Assembly: GCA_003532715.1 (NCBI GenBank)
Contig: DOEZ01000762.1
Location: forward strand, 1 to 5,323
DNA: 5,323 nt
From: Planctomycetaceae bacterium
GTDB lineage: Bacteria; Planctomycetota; Planctomycetia; Pirellulales; Thermoguttaceae
Direction: 5' to 3'
Shown: positions 1 to 5,323 of the stretch, piece after piece
Layout of the letters: every line of letters begins with the position of its first letter
Numbering within the stretch: position 1 is the first letter of the stretch
Program-made: the position numbers and the translations under genes
Notes under the pieces: generated by a model
The model's database searches: none
Told to the model about the DNA's origin: nothing
The model's input: the letters and a program-made list of their open reading frames with translations, nothing else

Positions 1-585
1 GCTGTCGATGTAGTAGGTGTCTCCTCCGCCGTATCCGTAGACCGTGCCGTAGTCGTAAGGATAGGCAACAGTGGTTCCCAGCCAATTCGCAAGGGCGGGC
101 CAAGTCAGCGCGGCGGCCCAAAGGTCCGCGTGAGGATGCCTGAATCGCCATGCATTGGGGTGTTGCGCATACCATCCGGGCGTGAACAGGTTATCGTAGC
201 GGCCGCGTGCCTGGGATCGAAACTGCGAAGCTCGCTGTTCCCACTGTTCTTGCGTCAACGGACGATGCACGGCGGCCCCACCTCCGTCGCGTGGCGGAAG
301 ACTTATGTGGCCGCGGATTTGATTCGCGTTCAGTCGAGGGGGCGCATCGTCGGGGTTTCTTCGCGGCGGTCCACTCATGTTCGGCGTTTGATGGACTCGA
401 CCCGAACCGGGGGACATGAACGCCGGTTGACCGGCCGGCCGAGGCCCCGCCCCTGCATTACCCATGGCCGGACCGCCGCGACCGCCCGGTGCCGGGCCGC
501 GGCCAGGGCCGCGGGAAAATGCCTGCTGGGCCGCCAATAGCACGATGATTCCTACGACGAACGTCAAATTCCGACAGTTTCTCAT
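1..585 (-). CDS. Secreted protein with WYxxHPxAW module, 3'-truncated by window edge
   Basis: This minus-strand frame is open from an ATG at 585 to base 1 (195 codons) with no stop, so its C-terminus lies outside the window. Residues 1-24 form a signal peptide: basic start (R2, R5), hydrophobic core (residues 7-19), and likely cleavage in AFS|RG. Residues 25-105 are rich in G, P and R and look disordered. From about residue 129 comes a module with NLFTPGWYAQHPNAW, then ALANWLG and a GGGDTYYIDS end. The same pattern occurs in the neighbouring gene at 779-1732 (NVFTSQWYAKHPDAW, TLANWVS, EEDTYYLND), so the two are paralogues. A GGGAG ribosome site 8 nt upstream supports the start. The product should be exported to the periplasm or cell surface. 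From memory, such proteins are annotated in planctomycetes as mu-protocadherin-like cell-surface proteins. No enzymatic residues are recognisable and the function is unknown. Confidence 0.82.
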   Translation of the reverse strand, partial: MRNCRNLTFVVGIIVLLAAQQAFSRGPGRGPAPGGRGGPAMGNAGAGPRPAGQPAFMSPGSGRVHQTPNMSGPPRRNPDDAPPRLNANQIRGHISLPPRDGGGAAVHRPLTQEQWEQRASQFRSQARGRYDNLFTPGWYAQHPNAWRFRHPHADLWAAALTWPALANWLGTTVAYPYDYGTVYGYGGGDTYYIDS

Positions 586-593
586 GATCGATA

Positions 594-598
594 CTCCC
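594..598 (-). promoter_or_regulatory. Ribosome binding site of the edge-truncated secreted protein
   Basis: On the minus strand GGGAG lies 8 nt before the ATG at 585. The neighbouring paralogue has the same pentamer at the same distance, which supports both starts. Confidence 0.65.
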
Positions 599-713
599 AA
601 TAAGAGAGAAATACGTGAAAACTACCTACCCGTCGTCCTGACCGCCAAATCCTCGTAACGGAATCGCCAACGAGACCGATCCGCGTTCCTTCGACCAATG
701 CGGGCAAATGCCA

Positions 714-745
714 AGCGGCCGAGTCAGTGATCCGACTCGGCCGCT
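714..745 (-). terminator. Hairpin terminator downstream of the 317-aa secreted protein gene
   Basis: A perfect 12-bp inverted repeat, AGCGGCCGAGTC (714-725) and GACTCGGCCGCT (734-745), encloses an 8-nt loop. It lies 33 nt past the stop codon at 779. On the minus strand the stem is followed by TTGGCATTT, only loosely T-rich, so it is not a textbook intrinsic terminator. It may still terminate, attenuate or protect the 3' end of the message. It sits between two same-strand paralogues and would uncouple their expression. Confidence 0.65.
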
Positions 746-778
746 CGATGCTACAGTTCCATCCGAGGTTTCCCTCGC

Positions 779-1732
779 TTACTTCTGTTGGTTCGAACCA
801 GTCGATCCCTGGTTCGTCGTGCCCGTTTGCGCCTGCTTCACGGGGCCTTCGAGCCGGACCATGGTCATCGTCTCGGTGCTACCCCCCTGATGGAGCGTGA
901 CGGTCGATTGATTCTCGACGAAGTTGCCCAGACTGGTCTCCATGACCGTCTCATTGTTCTCGCCGAGCGTCCAGGCGACGCGCTGAGTCTCCTTGTCGAG
1001 CGATCCGGTGATCCGAATCGGCTTGCCCGACGAAGCGTCGTAACACGTGCCGGCCAACTGGCCGTTCTTGTGGATCGCGAATTGGAACACGCGATTGGGC
1101 GTTTGGGTCGAACCGGACGGCGTGACAACAAACACGCCTAGCGGCATCCAGTCGTTCGGGTTGGTCGTGCCCATGTTGCTCTGGTTCTCGGTGGCAAGGT
1201 CGATAATGTCGACGATGTATTGTTCGGCGGTCACGGCTTCGTCGTTGAGGTAGTAAGTGTCCTCTTCATAGACCAAAACGTAGTCCGACGGCGCGGTGGC
1301 GTTGACGCTGACCCAATTGGCCAAAGTGGACCACGAGTTCACCGTTGTCCACATGTTGGCGCCGCTCTTGACGTGCTGCCAGGCGTCGGGATGCTTGGCA
1401 TACCATTGGGACGTGAACACGTTGCCGAATTGCTTCTGCGCATTCGCGCGGACCTGTTGCATCTGTTGAGCTTGCTGAGTCTGTCGGCTCTGTTGCATTG
1501 GCTGCGTGGTGACCCCTTGGTTCGAGCCGTACAGTCCGGTCGCCTGCTTCTGGATTTGCGTCTGGGTCGGTTGCGTGGTCGTCTGACTTCCGCTTCCCAT
1601 CGGCGTGTTCTGCCACGTGGCGTTGGTCTTGTTGCCCGTGCCGGAATTTCGCGGATTTCGCGCCGAGGCATCATCGATGCTCAGCAGGACAACTGCCGCG
1701 ATCGCCACCATAATCATCGCGTACTTCTTCAT
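779..1732 (-). CDS. Secreted protein with WYxxHPxAW module and C-terminal beta-rich domain (317 aa)
   Basis: The frame is open up to 1858, but the best start is the ATG at 1732. It gives a signal peptide (MKKYAMIMVAIAAVVLLS core, cleavage at ASA|RN after residue 24) and has GGGAG 8 nt upstream; the 42 residues before it look non-coding. Residues 30-98 are a Q/T/N/S-rich linker with repeated QQ. Residues 104-172 hold the shared module: NVFTSQWYAKHPDAW, NSWSTLANWVS and EEDTYYLND. Residues 197-296 look like a compact beta-strand domain with alternating hydrophobics (PLGVFVV, VFQFAIHKNGQLAGTCYD, ITGSLDKETQRVAWTLG, MTMVRLEG). The tail (300-317) is again Q/T/G-rich. There is one cysteine after the signal (C230) and no lipobox. 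The paralogue at 1-585 follows downstream. The C-terminal pattern resembles planctomycete proteins that I recall being labelled mu-protocadherin-like. An exported structural or surface role is inferred; the true function is unknown. Confidence 0.85.
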   Translation of the reverse strand: MKKYAMIMVAIAAVVLLSIDDASARNPRNSGTGNKTNATWQNTPMGSGSQTTTQPTQTQIQKQATGLYGSNQGVTTQPMQQSRQTQQAQQMQQVRANAQKQFGNVFTSQWYAKHPDAWQHVKSGANMWTTVNSWSTLANWVSVNATAPSDYVLVYEEDTYYLNDEAVTAEQYIVDIIDLATENQSNMGTTNPNDWMPLGVFVVTPSGSTQTPNRVFQFAIHKNGQLAGTCYDASSGKPIRITGSLDKETQRVAWTLGENNETVMETSLGNFVENQSTVTLHQGGSTETMTMVRLEGPVKQAQTGTTNQGSTGSNQQK

Positions 1733-1996
1733 TTCTTGGACTCCCGTATACGTGTTGAAAAAACGCGGTCGCGAGCTACAACACTCGCGTCCGAAAGGAA
1801 CGGCGAGGGAAGGATCAGCGGACCTTGCCGCTTCGCCGAGGCTACAGAAACGTAGCATGGAAGATCGAAGGATGCCGGAATCGAAATCCTGGAATTCGCA
1901 ACACTTTCGCCGAAGGGGACACTCACCCTACGATGCGGAAAAAAGGCAACCCGGAAGGAAAAGAACGGAAAAGGTGTTGATTGATGACAACGTCAC
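1733..1996. other. Intergenic region upstream of the 317-aa secreted protein gene
   Basis: No supported gene. On the minus strand the stretch read from 1975 down to about 1930 is pyrimidine-rich with several T runs, including T6 (complement of the A run at 1939-1944), but no stable stem precedes it. A small inverted repeat, GCTAC (1841-1845) and GTAGC (1852-1856), is present. The promoter for the gene at 779-1732 must lie here or further upstream, but I see no convincing -35/-10 pair. Confidence 0.5.
1741..1745 (-). promoter_or_regulatory. Ribosome binding site that fixes the start at 1732
   Basis: On the minus strand GGGAG is followed by 8 nt and then the ATG at 1732. This favours that start over the upstream in-frame ATG at 1858, which would bury the signal peptide behind 42 residues. 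Confidence 0.7.
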
Positions 1997-2170
1997 CTAG
2001 AGAATGCCCCCATCGGTTTCCACCCTTTTCCGATCTTCAGGGGCCACTTCGGACGGCTGAATGCGTGCCAAGATTCGACAAACGTCGACGACGCCGTCGT
2101 CGCGCGCGTATTCGCGGCAATGCATGCGCTCGCCGAGGCGAGACGCTTCGCCGGCCGCAACGACGTTCAC
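1997..2170 (-). CDS. Possible small ORF downstream of the response regulator (57 aa, GTG start)
   Basis: This frame starts at GTG 2170, 22 nt past the response-regulator stop, and ends with TAG at 1997. I translate VNVVAAGEASRLGERMHC and onward to VETDGGIL, 57 residues with 2 cysteines and many charged residues. By hand count 39 of 57 third positions are G or C (about 68%), which fits coding sequence in a GC-rich genome. The GTG has only AAGG directly in front of it, a poor ribosome site; an internal ATG (residue 16) would give 42 aa. The same frame runs upstream without a stop into the response-regulator region, so it may be chance. It could be a small translationally coupled gene, the decayed end of an older gene, or noise. 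I do not recognise a family. Confidence 0.22.
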   Translation of the reverse strand: MNVVAAGEASRLGERMHCREYARDDGVVDVCRILARIQPSEVAPEDRKRVETDGGIL

Positions 2171-2192
2171 CTTCGGGAGTCGAACATCCCGC

Positions 2193-2666
2193 TTAGAACA
2201 GGTCGTCGCTTGGCGATTCCTCCGCATCCTCTTCGAACCAGCGGTTCGACTCGTCGAGGGCCTGACGGATGAGGACGAGCAAGGCGTTCGGATCGTACGG
2301 TTTGCGTACAAAAAAATGACATCCGGCCGCACGGGCGCGCCGGATGATGTCGGGGCTTTCCAATCCGCTGAGAATGATGACGGGGATGCAACACGTCTCG
2401 CTCGAATCGGCCAACTCCTCGCAAATCGTGAATCCGTCCTTGTCCGGCAGCCGCAGGTCGAGCAAGATCAGGTCGGGCCGGTCGGTCCGGGCGATGGCCA
2501 GACCGCGTGTTCCGCTGTCGGCCGTCTTGCTCGTGAATCCCTGCTGCTCCAATCGGCGGGAAAGAACGTCCGCCAATGCTTCATCGTCGTCGATGACCAG
2601 CACGGTTCGTCGTAGGGTGCGGTGGTACTCGGCTTGCTTGGGCTCTGGAAGAACTTGGGTGCTCAT
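2193..2666 (-). CDS. Single-domain (CheY-like) response regulator, receiver only (157 aa)
   Basis: A receiver domain fills residues 21-138. VLVIDDDE carries the acidic metal-binding pair D26/D27. LILLDLRLPDKDG carries the phosphoacceptor D70. VIILSG carries the switch residue S100, and GCHFFVRKP carries F119 and the conserved lysine K122 followed by P123. The spacing S100 to K122 matches CheY. A sensor kinase or phosphorelay would phosphorylate D70. No DNA-binding or enzymatic output domain follows; the protein ends in an acidic tail (EEDAEESPSDDLF). It probably acts by protein contact or as a phosphate shuttle in the cytoplasm. I chose the ATG at 2666 (MSTQVLPEPK). A TTG at 2744 would add 26 residues that resemble no receiver. 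The ribosome site is weak (GGA about 6 nt upstream). No kinase gene lies beside it, so it is an orphan here and its pathway cannot be told. Confidence 0.88.
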   Translation of the reverse strand: MSTQVLPEPKQAEYHRTLRRTVLVIDDDEALADVLSRRLEQQGFTSKTADSGTRGLAIARTDRPDLILLDLRLPDKDGFTICEELADSSETCCIPVIILSGLESPDIIRRARAAGCHFFVRKPYDPNALLVLIRQALDESNRWFEEDAEESPSDDLF

Positions 2667-3160
2667 CGAAATCCATTGATGCTTGAAGAGCGCGTTGGGG
2701 CCGCCGATCTTGGAATGCCGGAATAACGGCCGATCGACGGCCAACCTACAAAAGTCGTTGGGTCCAGCTCAAATAAACTCAGGCGGCAACTCAAAGGTGA
2801 TCGAGCACGAAAGCCGCATCCATGCGAGTCACTGCCCCCTCATGGGGAGCATGACCACGTATTTGTGGTGTTCAAACCTATCTCATCCTCCGATCGTGTC
2901 AAACCGAAAAGTCTTCGTTTTCGCCGAATTTCGCCCAGATGTTCGACGCGTAATCGGCCGAAACGATTCACGGTCCCAGACACGCGGATTCTGCAGGTCG
3001 TAAGGGCGCCCCTACTAGCCCGAAACGCAACAGCTTTTTTTCACTGCTCGACGTAAGTGGCTGATGTGAAGCGGGTTTGGTGTGCCGGTATCGCGATTGC
3101 TAACTCATTTCTGCCACGTGACTTCCTTCGAGACCGGTGAAACGGGAAGGAGGGAAAAAA

Positions 3161-3194
3161 GAAAAAACGACAGGGCCCGTGCTCCACGCGACAT
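3161..3194 (+). repeat. Diverged 34-bp direct repeat, copy 1
   Basis: Starts GAAAAAACGA and ends GACAT. It matches copy 2 at 3533-3566 at 26 of 34 positions without gaps by hand alignment; the first ten bases and the last five are identical. A 24-nt all-purine tract (3144-3167) overlaps its left end. Confidence 0.5.
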
Positions 3195-3448
3195 AGGCAC
3201 CAACCAACACCCTTTCTCATTTCCCCTTCCCCTTCTCCCGAAACATACGCCCAGCCCACCACGCGACCAAAGTCTGACCAATCCCCAATTCCAAATCCCC
3301 ACCCGCTCCCCCCAACAGCCAGGGCTTTTGCAACAACCCCCAAAAAAAGCTCCGATACTTGCAAAAAACGATTCGCCTCATAAACAGTTTGTCAGCAATC
3401 ACTTGCATCGACCCAAAACGACGTAAATCGAACGCGACCACAAGAGTA

Positions 3449-3470
3449 TTGTTGCACAAATCCGCAACAA
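3449..3470. repeat. Inverted repeat TTGTTGC-N8-GCAACAA
   Basis: Perfect 7-bp arms (3449-3455 and 3464-3470) with an 8-nt spacer. There is no T run on either side in either orientation, so it is not an intrinsic terminator. The symmetry would suit a dimeric regulator, but it lies over 300 bp from the nearest start codon and could be chance. Confidence 0.3.
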
Positions 3471-3492
3471 AACACCCCCGTTTCCAATCACA

Positions 3493-3525
3493 CCACCCCG
3501 GCCTTATTCACGTAGCCGGGGGTGG
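3493..3525. repeat. Inverted repeat CCACCCCGGC / GCCGGGGGTGG
   Basis: Left arm 3493-3502 and right arm 3515-3525 pair over 10 bp with one bulged G and a 12-nt loop. It forms the left end of the palindrome-rich zone before the metal operon. A further near-palindrome, GGGTGG-C-CCACCC, follows at 3597-3609. Confidence 0.55.
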
Positions 3526-3532
3526 CCAAAAG

Positions 3533-3566
3533 GAAAAAACGAGACGGCCCTCGCTCTGTGTGACAT
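3533..3566 (+). repeat. Diverged 34-bp direct repeat, copy 2
   Basis: Partner of 3161-3194, offset by 372 bp, with the same GAAAAAACGA start and GACAT end. AGGCACCA (3195-3202) directly after copy 1 also has its reverse complement TGGTGCCT at 3580-3587, 13 bases after copy 2. Confidence 0.5.
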
Positions 3567-3626
3567 GCAACGCTCGGGCTGGTGCCTCTATCTCAAGGGT
3601 GGCCCACCCGGGTAGAATGCGACTGG

Positions 3627-3737
3627 TATCCGGCCAGTTCGCATTCTCTGGATGCCACGGGCTCTCTGGGTGCCACGGGCATCTTGCCCGTGCTCCGCGA
3701 GACGCCAGTGGCACCCAGTTCCAGGTCTGGCCGGATA
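3627..3737. repeat. Nested palindromic element with 11-bp terminal inverted repeats
   Basis: TATCCGGCCAG (3627-3637) and CTGGCCGGATA (3727-3737) are perfect 11-bp inverted repeats; allowing two mismatches they extend to 15 bp (3623-3741). Inside are three further layers. An 18-bp tandem duplication (3645-3662 and 3663-3680, one mismatch) ends in TGCCACGGGC. An inverted pair, CTGGGTGCCA (3666-3675) and TGGCACCCAG (3709-3718), surrounds a hairpin CACGGGC-atctt-GCCCGTG (3674-3692). The layout resembles a REP-like or MITE-like non-autonomous element. I recall similar CACGGGC palindromes scattered between genes in planctomycetes, but copy number cannot be judged from this window. No transposase is present. 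Confidence 0.7.
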
Positions 3738-3769
3738 ATAGTATGCGATTGCGAATAATCCGGACAAGC

Positions 3770-3775
3770 GGAAAG
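3770..3775 (+). promoter_or_regulatory. Probable ribosome binding site of the metal-binding protein gene
   Basis: GGAAAG lies 8 nt before the ATG at 3784, the same spacing as the sites of the two secreted-protein genes. It favours this start over the ATG at 3874, which has no purine-rich site in front of it. Confidence 0.5.
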
Positions 3776-3783
3776 TACACCAG

Positions 3784-4800
3784 ATGGATCAATCGACGGG
3801 AACAGGTCCCAAGAGCGGGCTCAATCGCGGGCTCAATCGCGGGCTCACTCGCGGGCTCACTCGCGGGCTCAAAATGGGGCTCCTCGCGGTTCTTTTGGCC
3901 GCGTTGGCGGGCATAGCCGTTTGGGGCGGCGTCGGCCTGTTCCGCGAATCGGCCGCCACCGAGTCCTATCCGGTTGTCGTCTACGTCAGCCTGCCGCCCC
4001 AGGCGTCGCTGGTTCGCCAGATCGGTGGGCCCCACGTCGTCGTGCATACCCTGGTCGCCGCCGGGCAAGATCCCCACCTCTTCGAGCCCGCGCCGCGACA
4101 GTTGCGCTCGCTCGCCGCCGCCCACCTGTACCTGACCATCGGCATGCCCTTCGAGCAGCCCGTCTTGCAGAAGATTCGCGGGCATTTGCCCAAAATGCGC
4201 GTGGTCGATTCGACGGCCGGGCTGACGCGTCTGCCCGGCGTCGCCTGCACCCACGATCACCATCATGTGAGCGAAGGCGGCACGCACGTTTGCAGCGATT
4301 CGGACGGCGATCCGCACGTCTGGCTCTCGCCCGAGGGGCTCAGGACAATGGCCAAGCACACGGCCGAGTCGCTGGCCGCGCTCGCCCCGGACCACGCCGA
4401 CGAGTTCATGGAGCGGCTCGGCGCGGTTCATGTGGAGATCGATCGGGCCGACGCAGCGGCCGCGGCGATCCTGGAACCGCATCGCGGCCGGACGATGTAC
4501 GTCTTCCACCCGGCCTTCGGCTACTTCTGCGAGGCGTACGGGCTGCGTCAGAAGGCCGTCGAGGTCGACGACAAGTCGCCCAGCACGCGACAACTTCGCG
4601 AACTGATCCACCAGGCGAAGGAAGATCGGGCGACGGTCGTCTTCATCCAGGCCCAGTTCGACCAACACGCGGCGCGGGCCGTCGCCAAGGCCCTCGACGC
4701 CCGGCTCGTCGAGATCGATCCGCTGGCCGAGGACGCGGTCGCTCATCTCGAAAGCCTCGCCAAAACCATCGCTTCGGCACTGGAAGAGAGCCCCCGATGA
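3784..4800 (+). CDS. znuA: ZnuA-type (cluster A-I) metal ABC transporter substrate-binding protein (338 aa)
   Basis: Captures a divalent metal, most likely zinc, outside the inner membrane and hands it to an ABC permease. A hydrophobic segment (residues 32-53) serves as signal peptide or membrane anchor; there is no lipobox. The mature part begins near VVVYVSLPPQASLVRQIGG. Probable ligands are H98 (GQDPHLFEP), H178 (DPHVWLSP), H242 (FHPAFGYF) and D312 (EIDPLAED). Three His plus one Asp fits zinc proteins better than manganese proteins, which usually have Glu at the third site. Between the first two ligands lies a His/Cys loop (C155, H157, H159-161, H168, C170) like the charged loop of ZnuA. 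The 30 residues before the hydrophobic segment are unusual: basic and made of GLNR/GLTR repeats encoded by a 12-bp minisatellite. M31 (3874) is a possible shorter start. The stop overlaps the ATPase start by 4 bp. A manganese role (TroA/MntC type) cannot be excluded. Confidence 0.9.
   Translation: MDQSTGTGPKSGLNRGLNRGLTRGLTRGLKMGLLAVLLAALAGIAVWGGVGLFRESAATESYPVVVYVSLPPQASLVRQIGGPHVVVHTLVAAGQDPHLFEPAPRQLRSLAAAHLYLTIGMPFEQPVLQKIRGHLPKMRVVDSTAGLTRLPGVACTHDHHHVSEGGTHVCSDSDGDPHVWLSPEGLRTMAKHTAESLAALAPDHADEFMERLGAVHVEIDRADAAAAAILEPHRGRTMYVFHPAFGYFCEAYGLRQKAVEVDDKSPSTRQLRELIHQAKEDRATVVFIQAQFDQHAARAVAKALDARLVEIDPLAEDAVAHLESLAKTIASALEESPR
3815..3870 (+). repeat. 12-bp minisatellite inside the znuA leader codons
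   Basis: Four full units and a partial fifth: GCGGGCTCAATC twice (3815-3826, 3827-3838), GCGGGCTCACTC twice (3839-3850, 3851-3862), then GCGGGCTC (3863-3870). The unit is four codons, so copy-number change keeps the frame. It encodes GLNR GLNR GLTR GLTR GL directly before the hydrophobic segment. The pairwise A/C difference suggests successive duplications. Confidence 0.9.
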
Positions 4801-5323
4801 TCGAAATCCCAAAGTCCAACCCAACGCCCGCCGTATCGCTCGACGGCGTTTCGTTCGCGTACGATGCGGTTCCGGTGGTCGAGGATGTCACCGTGACGAT
4901 CGACCAGGGCGAATCAATTTGCATCGTCGGCCCCAACGGCGGAGGCAAGACGACCCTGGTGAAGCTGATCCTGGGGCTGTTGACGCCCGACAAGGGGACG
5001 GTGCGAGTCTTCGGCCAGTCGCCCCGCCAAGCGCGGCTTCGCGTCGGCTACATGCCGCAGTACGCCCAACACGACCTGCAATTCCCAGCAACCGTGATGG
5101 ACATCGTGTTGATGGGCTGCCTGGGCAAGCCGGGACTGGCCGGGCTGTTCGGCTGGCACGGAGCGGAGAGCCGCCGCGACGCGCTCGACGCGCTCGACCG
5201 CGTCGGAATGGCCGACTTCGGCCGGCGCAAGCACGCCGCGCTCTCGGGCGGCCAACGCCAGCGCGTGCTCATTGCCCGGGCGCTCGCCTCGAACCCCGAG
5301 CTGCTGCTGCTCGACGAACCGAC
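4797..5323 (+). CDS. znuC: ZnuC-type metal ABC transporter ATPase, 3'-truncated by window edge
   Basis: Cytoplasmic ATPase that powers metal import with the binding protein encoded just upstream. The start ATG overlaps the upstream stop as ATGA, implying translational coupling. The 175 complete codons show ABC motifs in order: Walker A GPNGGGKTT (residues 45-53, K51), Q-loop GYMPQ (Q88), a helical part around residues 99-138, signature LSGGQRQR (149-156) and Walker B LLLLDEP (169-175, catalytic E174). The D-loop and H-loop lie beyond the edge. The family is usually about 240-280 aa, so roughly a third is missing. GYMPQ after a short VFGQSP strand and the phrase TVMDIVLMG are typical of the zinc/manganese ATPase subfamily. 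Metal specificity is taken from the neighbour. A ZnuB-type permease is expected next, past 5323. Confidence 0.92.
   Translation, partial: MIEIPKSNPTPAVSLDGVSFAYDAVPVVEDVTVTIDQGESICIVGPNGGGKTTLVKLILGLLTPDKGTVRVFGQSPRQARLRVGYMPQYAQHDLQFPATVMDIVLMGCLGKPGLAGLFGWHGAESRRDALDALDRVGMADFGRRKHAALSGGQRQRVLIARALASNPELLLLDEP

Larger units (their letters stand above)
2667..3783. other. Long intergenic region between divergent response regulator and metal-uptake operon
   Basis: About 1.1 kb without a supported gene; open frames in it are short, lack ribosome sites and show no domain. Its left half (2667-3040) is ordinary mixed sequence with small hairpins: GGCCG/CGGCC (2728-2742), CCCC-tcat-GGGG (2836-2847) and ACCAC/GTGGT (2854-2869). 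It should hold the response-regulator promoter, which I cannot place. The right half (3140-3740) contains purine and pyrimidine tracts, a C-rich strand-skewed stretch, a diverged 34-bp direct repeat and a cluster of inverted repeats, each listed separately. The transcription start of the metal operon must lie near its right end. Confidence 0.6.

Noticed and set aside
1733..1858. N-terminal extension of the secreted protein to the ATG at 1858
   Set aside because: It would place 42 non-hydrophobic residues before an obvious signal peptide, and a good ribosome site precedes the ATG at 1732.
2087..2103. CGACGACG-c-CGTCGTCG palindrome
   Set aside because: The centre is a single base, so it would form a poor hairpin, and it coincides with repeated GAC/GTC codons of the weak small frame.
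2061..2615. 184-codon plus-strand open frame
   Set aside because: It is a shadow of the response regulator on the opposite strand and shows no domain.
2667..2744. TTG-initiated extension of the response regulator
   Set aside because: The added 26 residues show no receiver features, and an ATG lies in the usual position shortly before the first beta strand.
3004..3041. Intrinsic terminator ending in T7 at 3035-3041
   Set aside because: Only a short 4-bp GGGC/GCCC pairing lies upstream and 13 nt separate it from the T run; no plus-strand gene ends here.
3082..3426. Plus-strand open frame in the C-rich region
   Set aside because: Its proline-rich product reflects base skew; there is no ribosome site or recognisable motif.
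3815..3870. CRISPR-like array
   Set aside because: Units are 12 bp and directly abutting with no spacers; this is a coding minisatellite.
3508..4824. 438-codon minus-strand open frame opposite the metal-binding protein gene
   Set aside because: It is antisense to a gene with clear family motifs; it has no recognisable domain, and its length follows from high GC. The repeated SEPA/IEPA residues are only the reverse of the minisatellite.

Overview
The window looks like chromosome of a moderately GC-rich planctomycete, probably a Pirellulales-type lineage. This is an inference. It rests on two secreted proteins sharing a WYxxHPxAW module, which I associate with planctomycete surface proteins, and on intergenic palindromes built around CACGGGC-atctt-GCCCGTG, a repeat style I recall from those genomes. 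No rRNA, tRNA, CRISPR array, transposase or phage gene is visible.

Left part (1-1732, minus strand): two consecutive genes encode paralogous exported proteins. The first in transcription order is complete (317 aa, 779-1732). The second (1-585) runs off the left edge after 195 codons. Both have a signal peptide with predicted cleavage after residue 24, a low-complexity linker, and then the shared module. A 12-bp perfect hairpin (714-745) separates them, so they are probably transcribed separately or the first transcript is attenuated.

Middle (1733-2666, minus strand): a 460-bp gap holds one weak 57-codon reading frame (1997-2170). Upstream of it lies a single-domain response regulator (2193-2666, 157 aa) with all receiver residues and no output domain. 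No histidine kinase is in view.

Intergenic block (2667-3783, about 1.1 kb): I see no convincing gene. The right half is structurally unusual. It has a strongly C-over-G skewed stretch, purine and pyrimidine tracts, two diverged copies of a 34-bp sequence, and a cluster of nested inverted repeats that ends about 45 bp before the next gene.

Right part (3784-5323, plus strand): the start of a high-affinity metal-uptake operon, most likely for zinc. A ZnuA-type substrate-binding protein overlaps by 4 bp (ATGA) a ZnuC-type ABC ATPase that is cut by the right edge. The binding protein would capture the metal outside the membrane and the ATPase would drive import through a permease expected just beyond the window. 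The binding protein has an in-frame 12-bp minisatellite in its N-terminal codons.

I find no clear evidence of a wholly new system. The points most worth checking are the nested repeat element in front of the metal operon, the minisatellite in the binding-protein leader, and the paired secreted paralogues.
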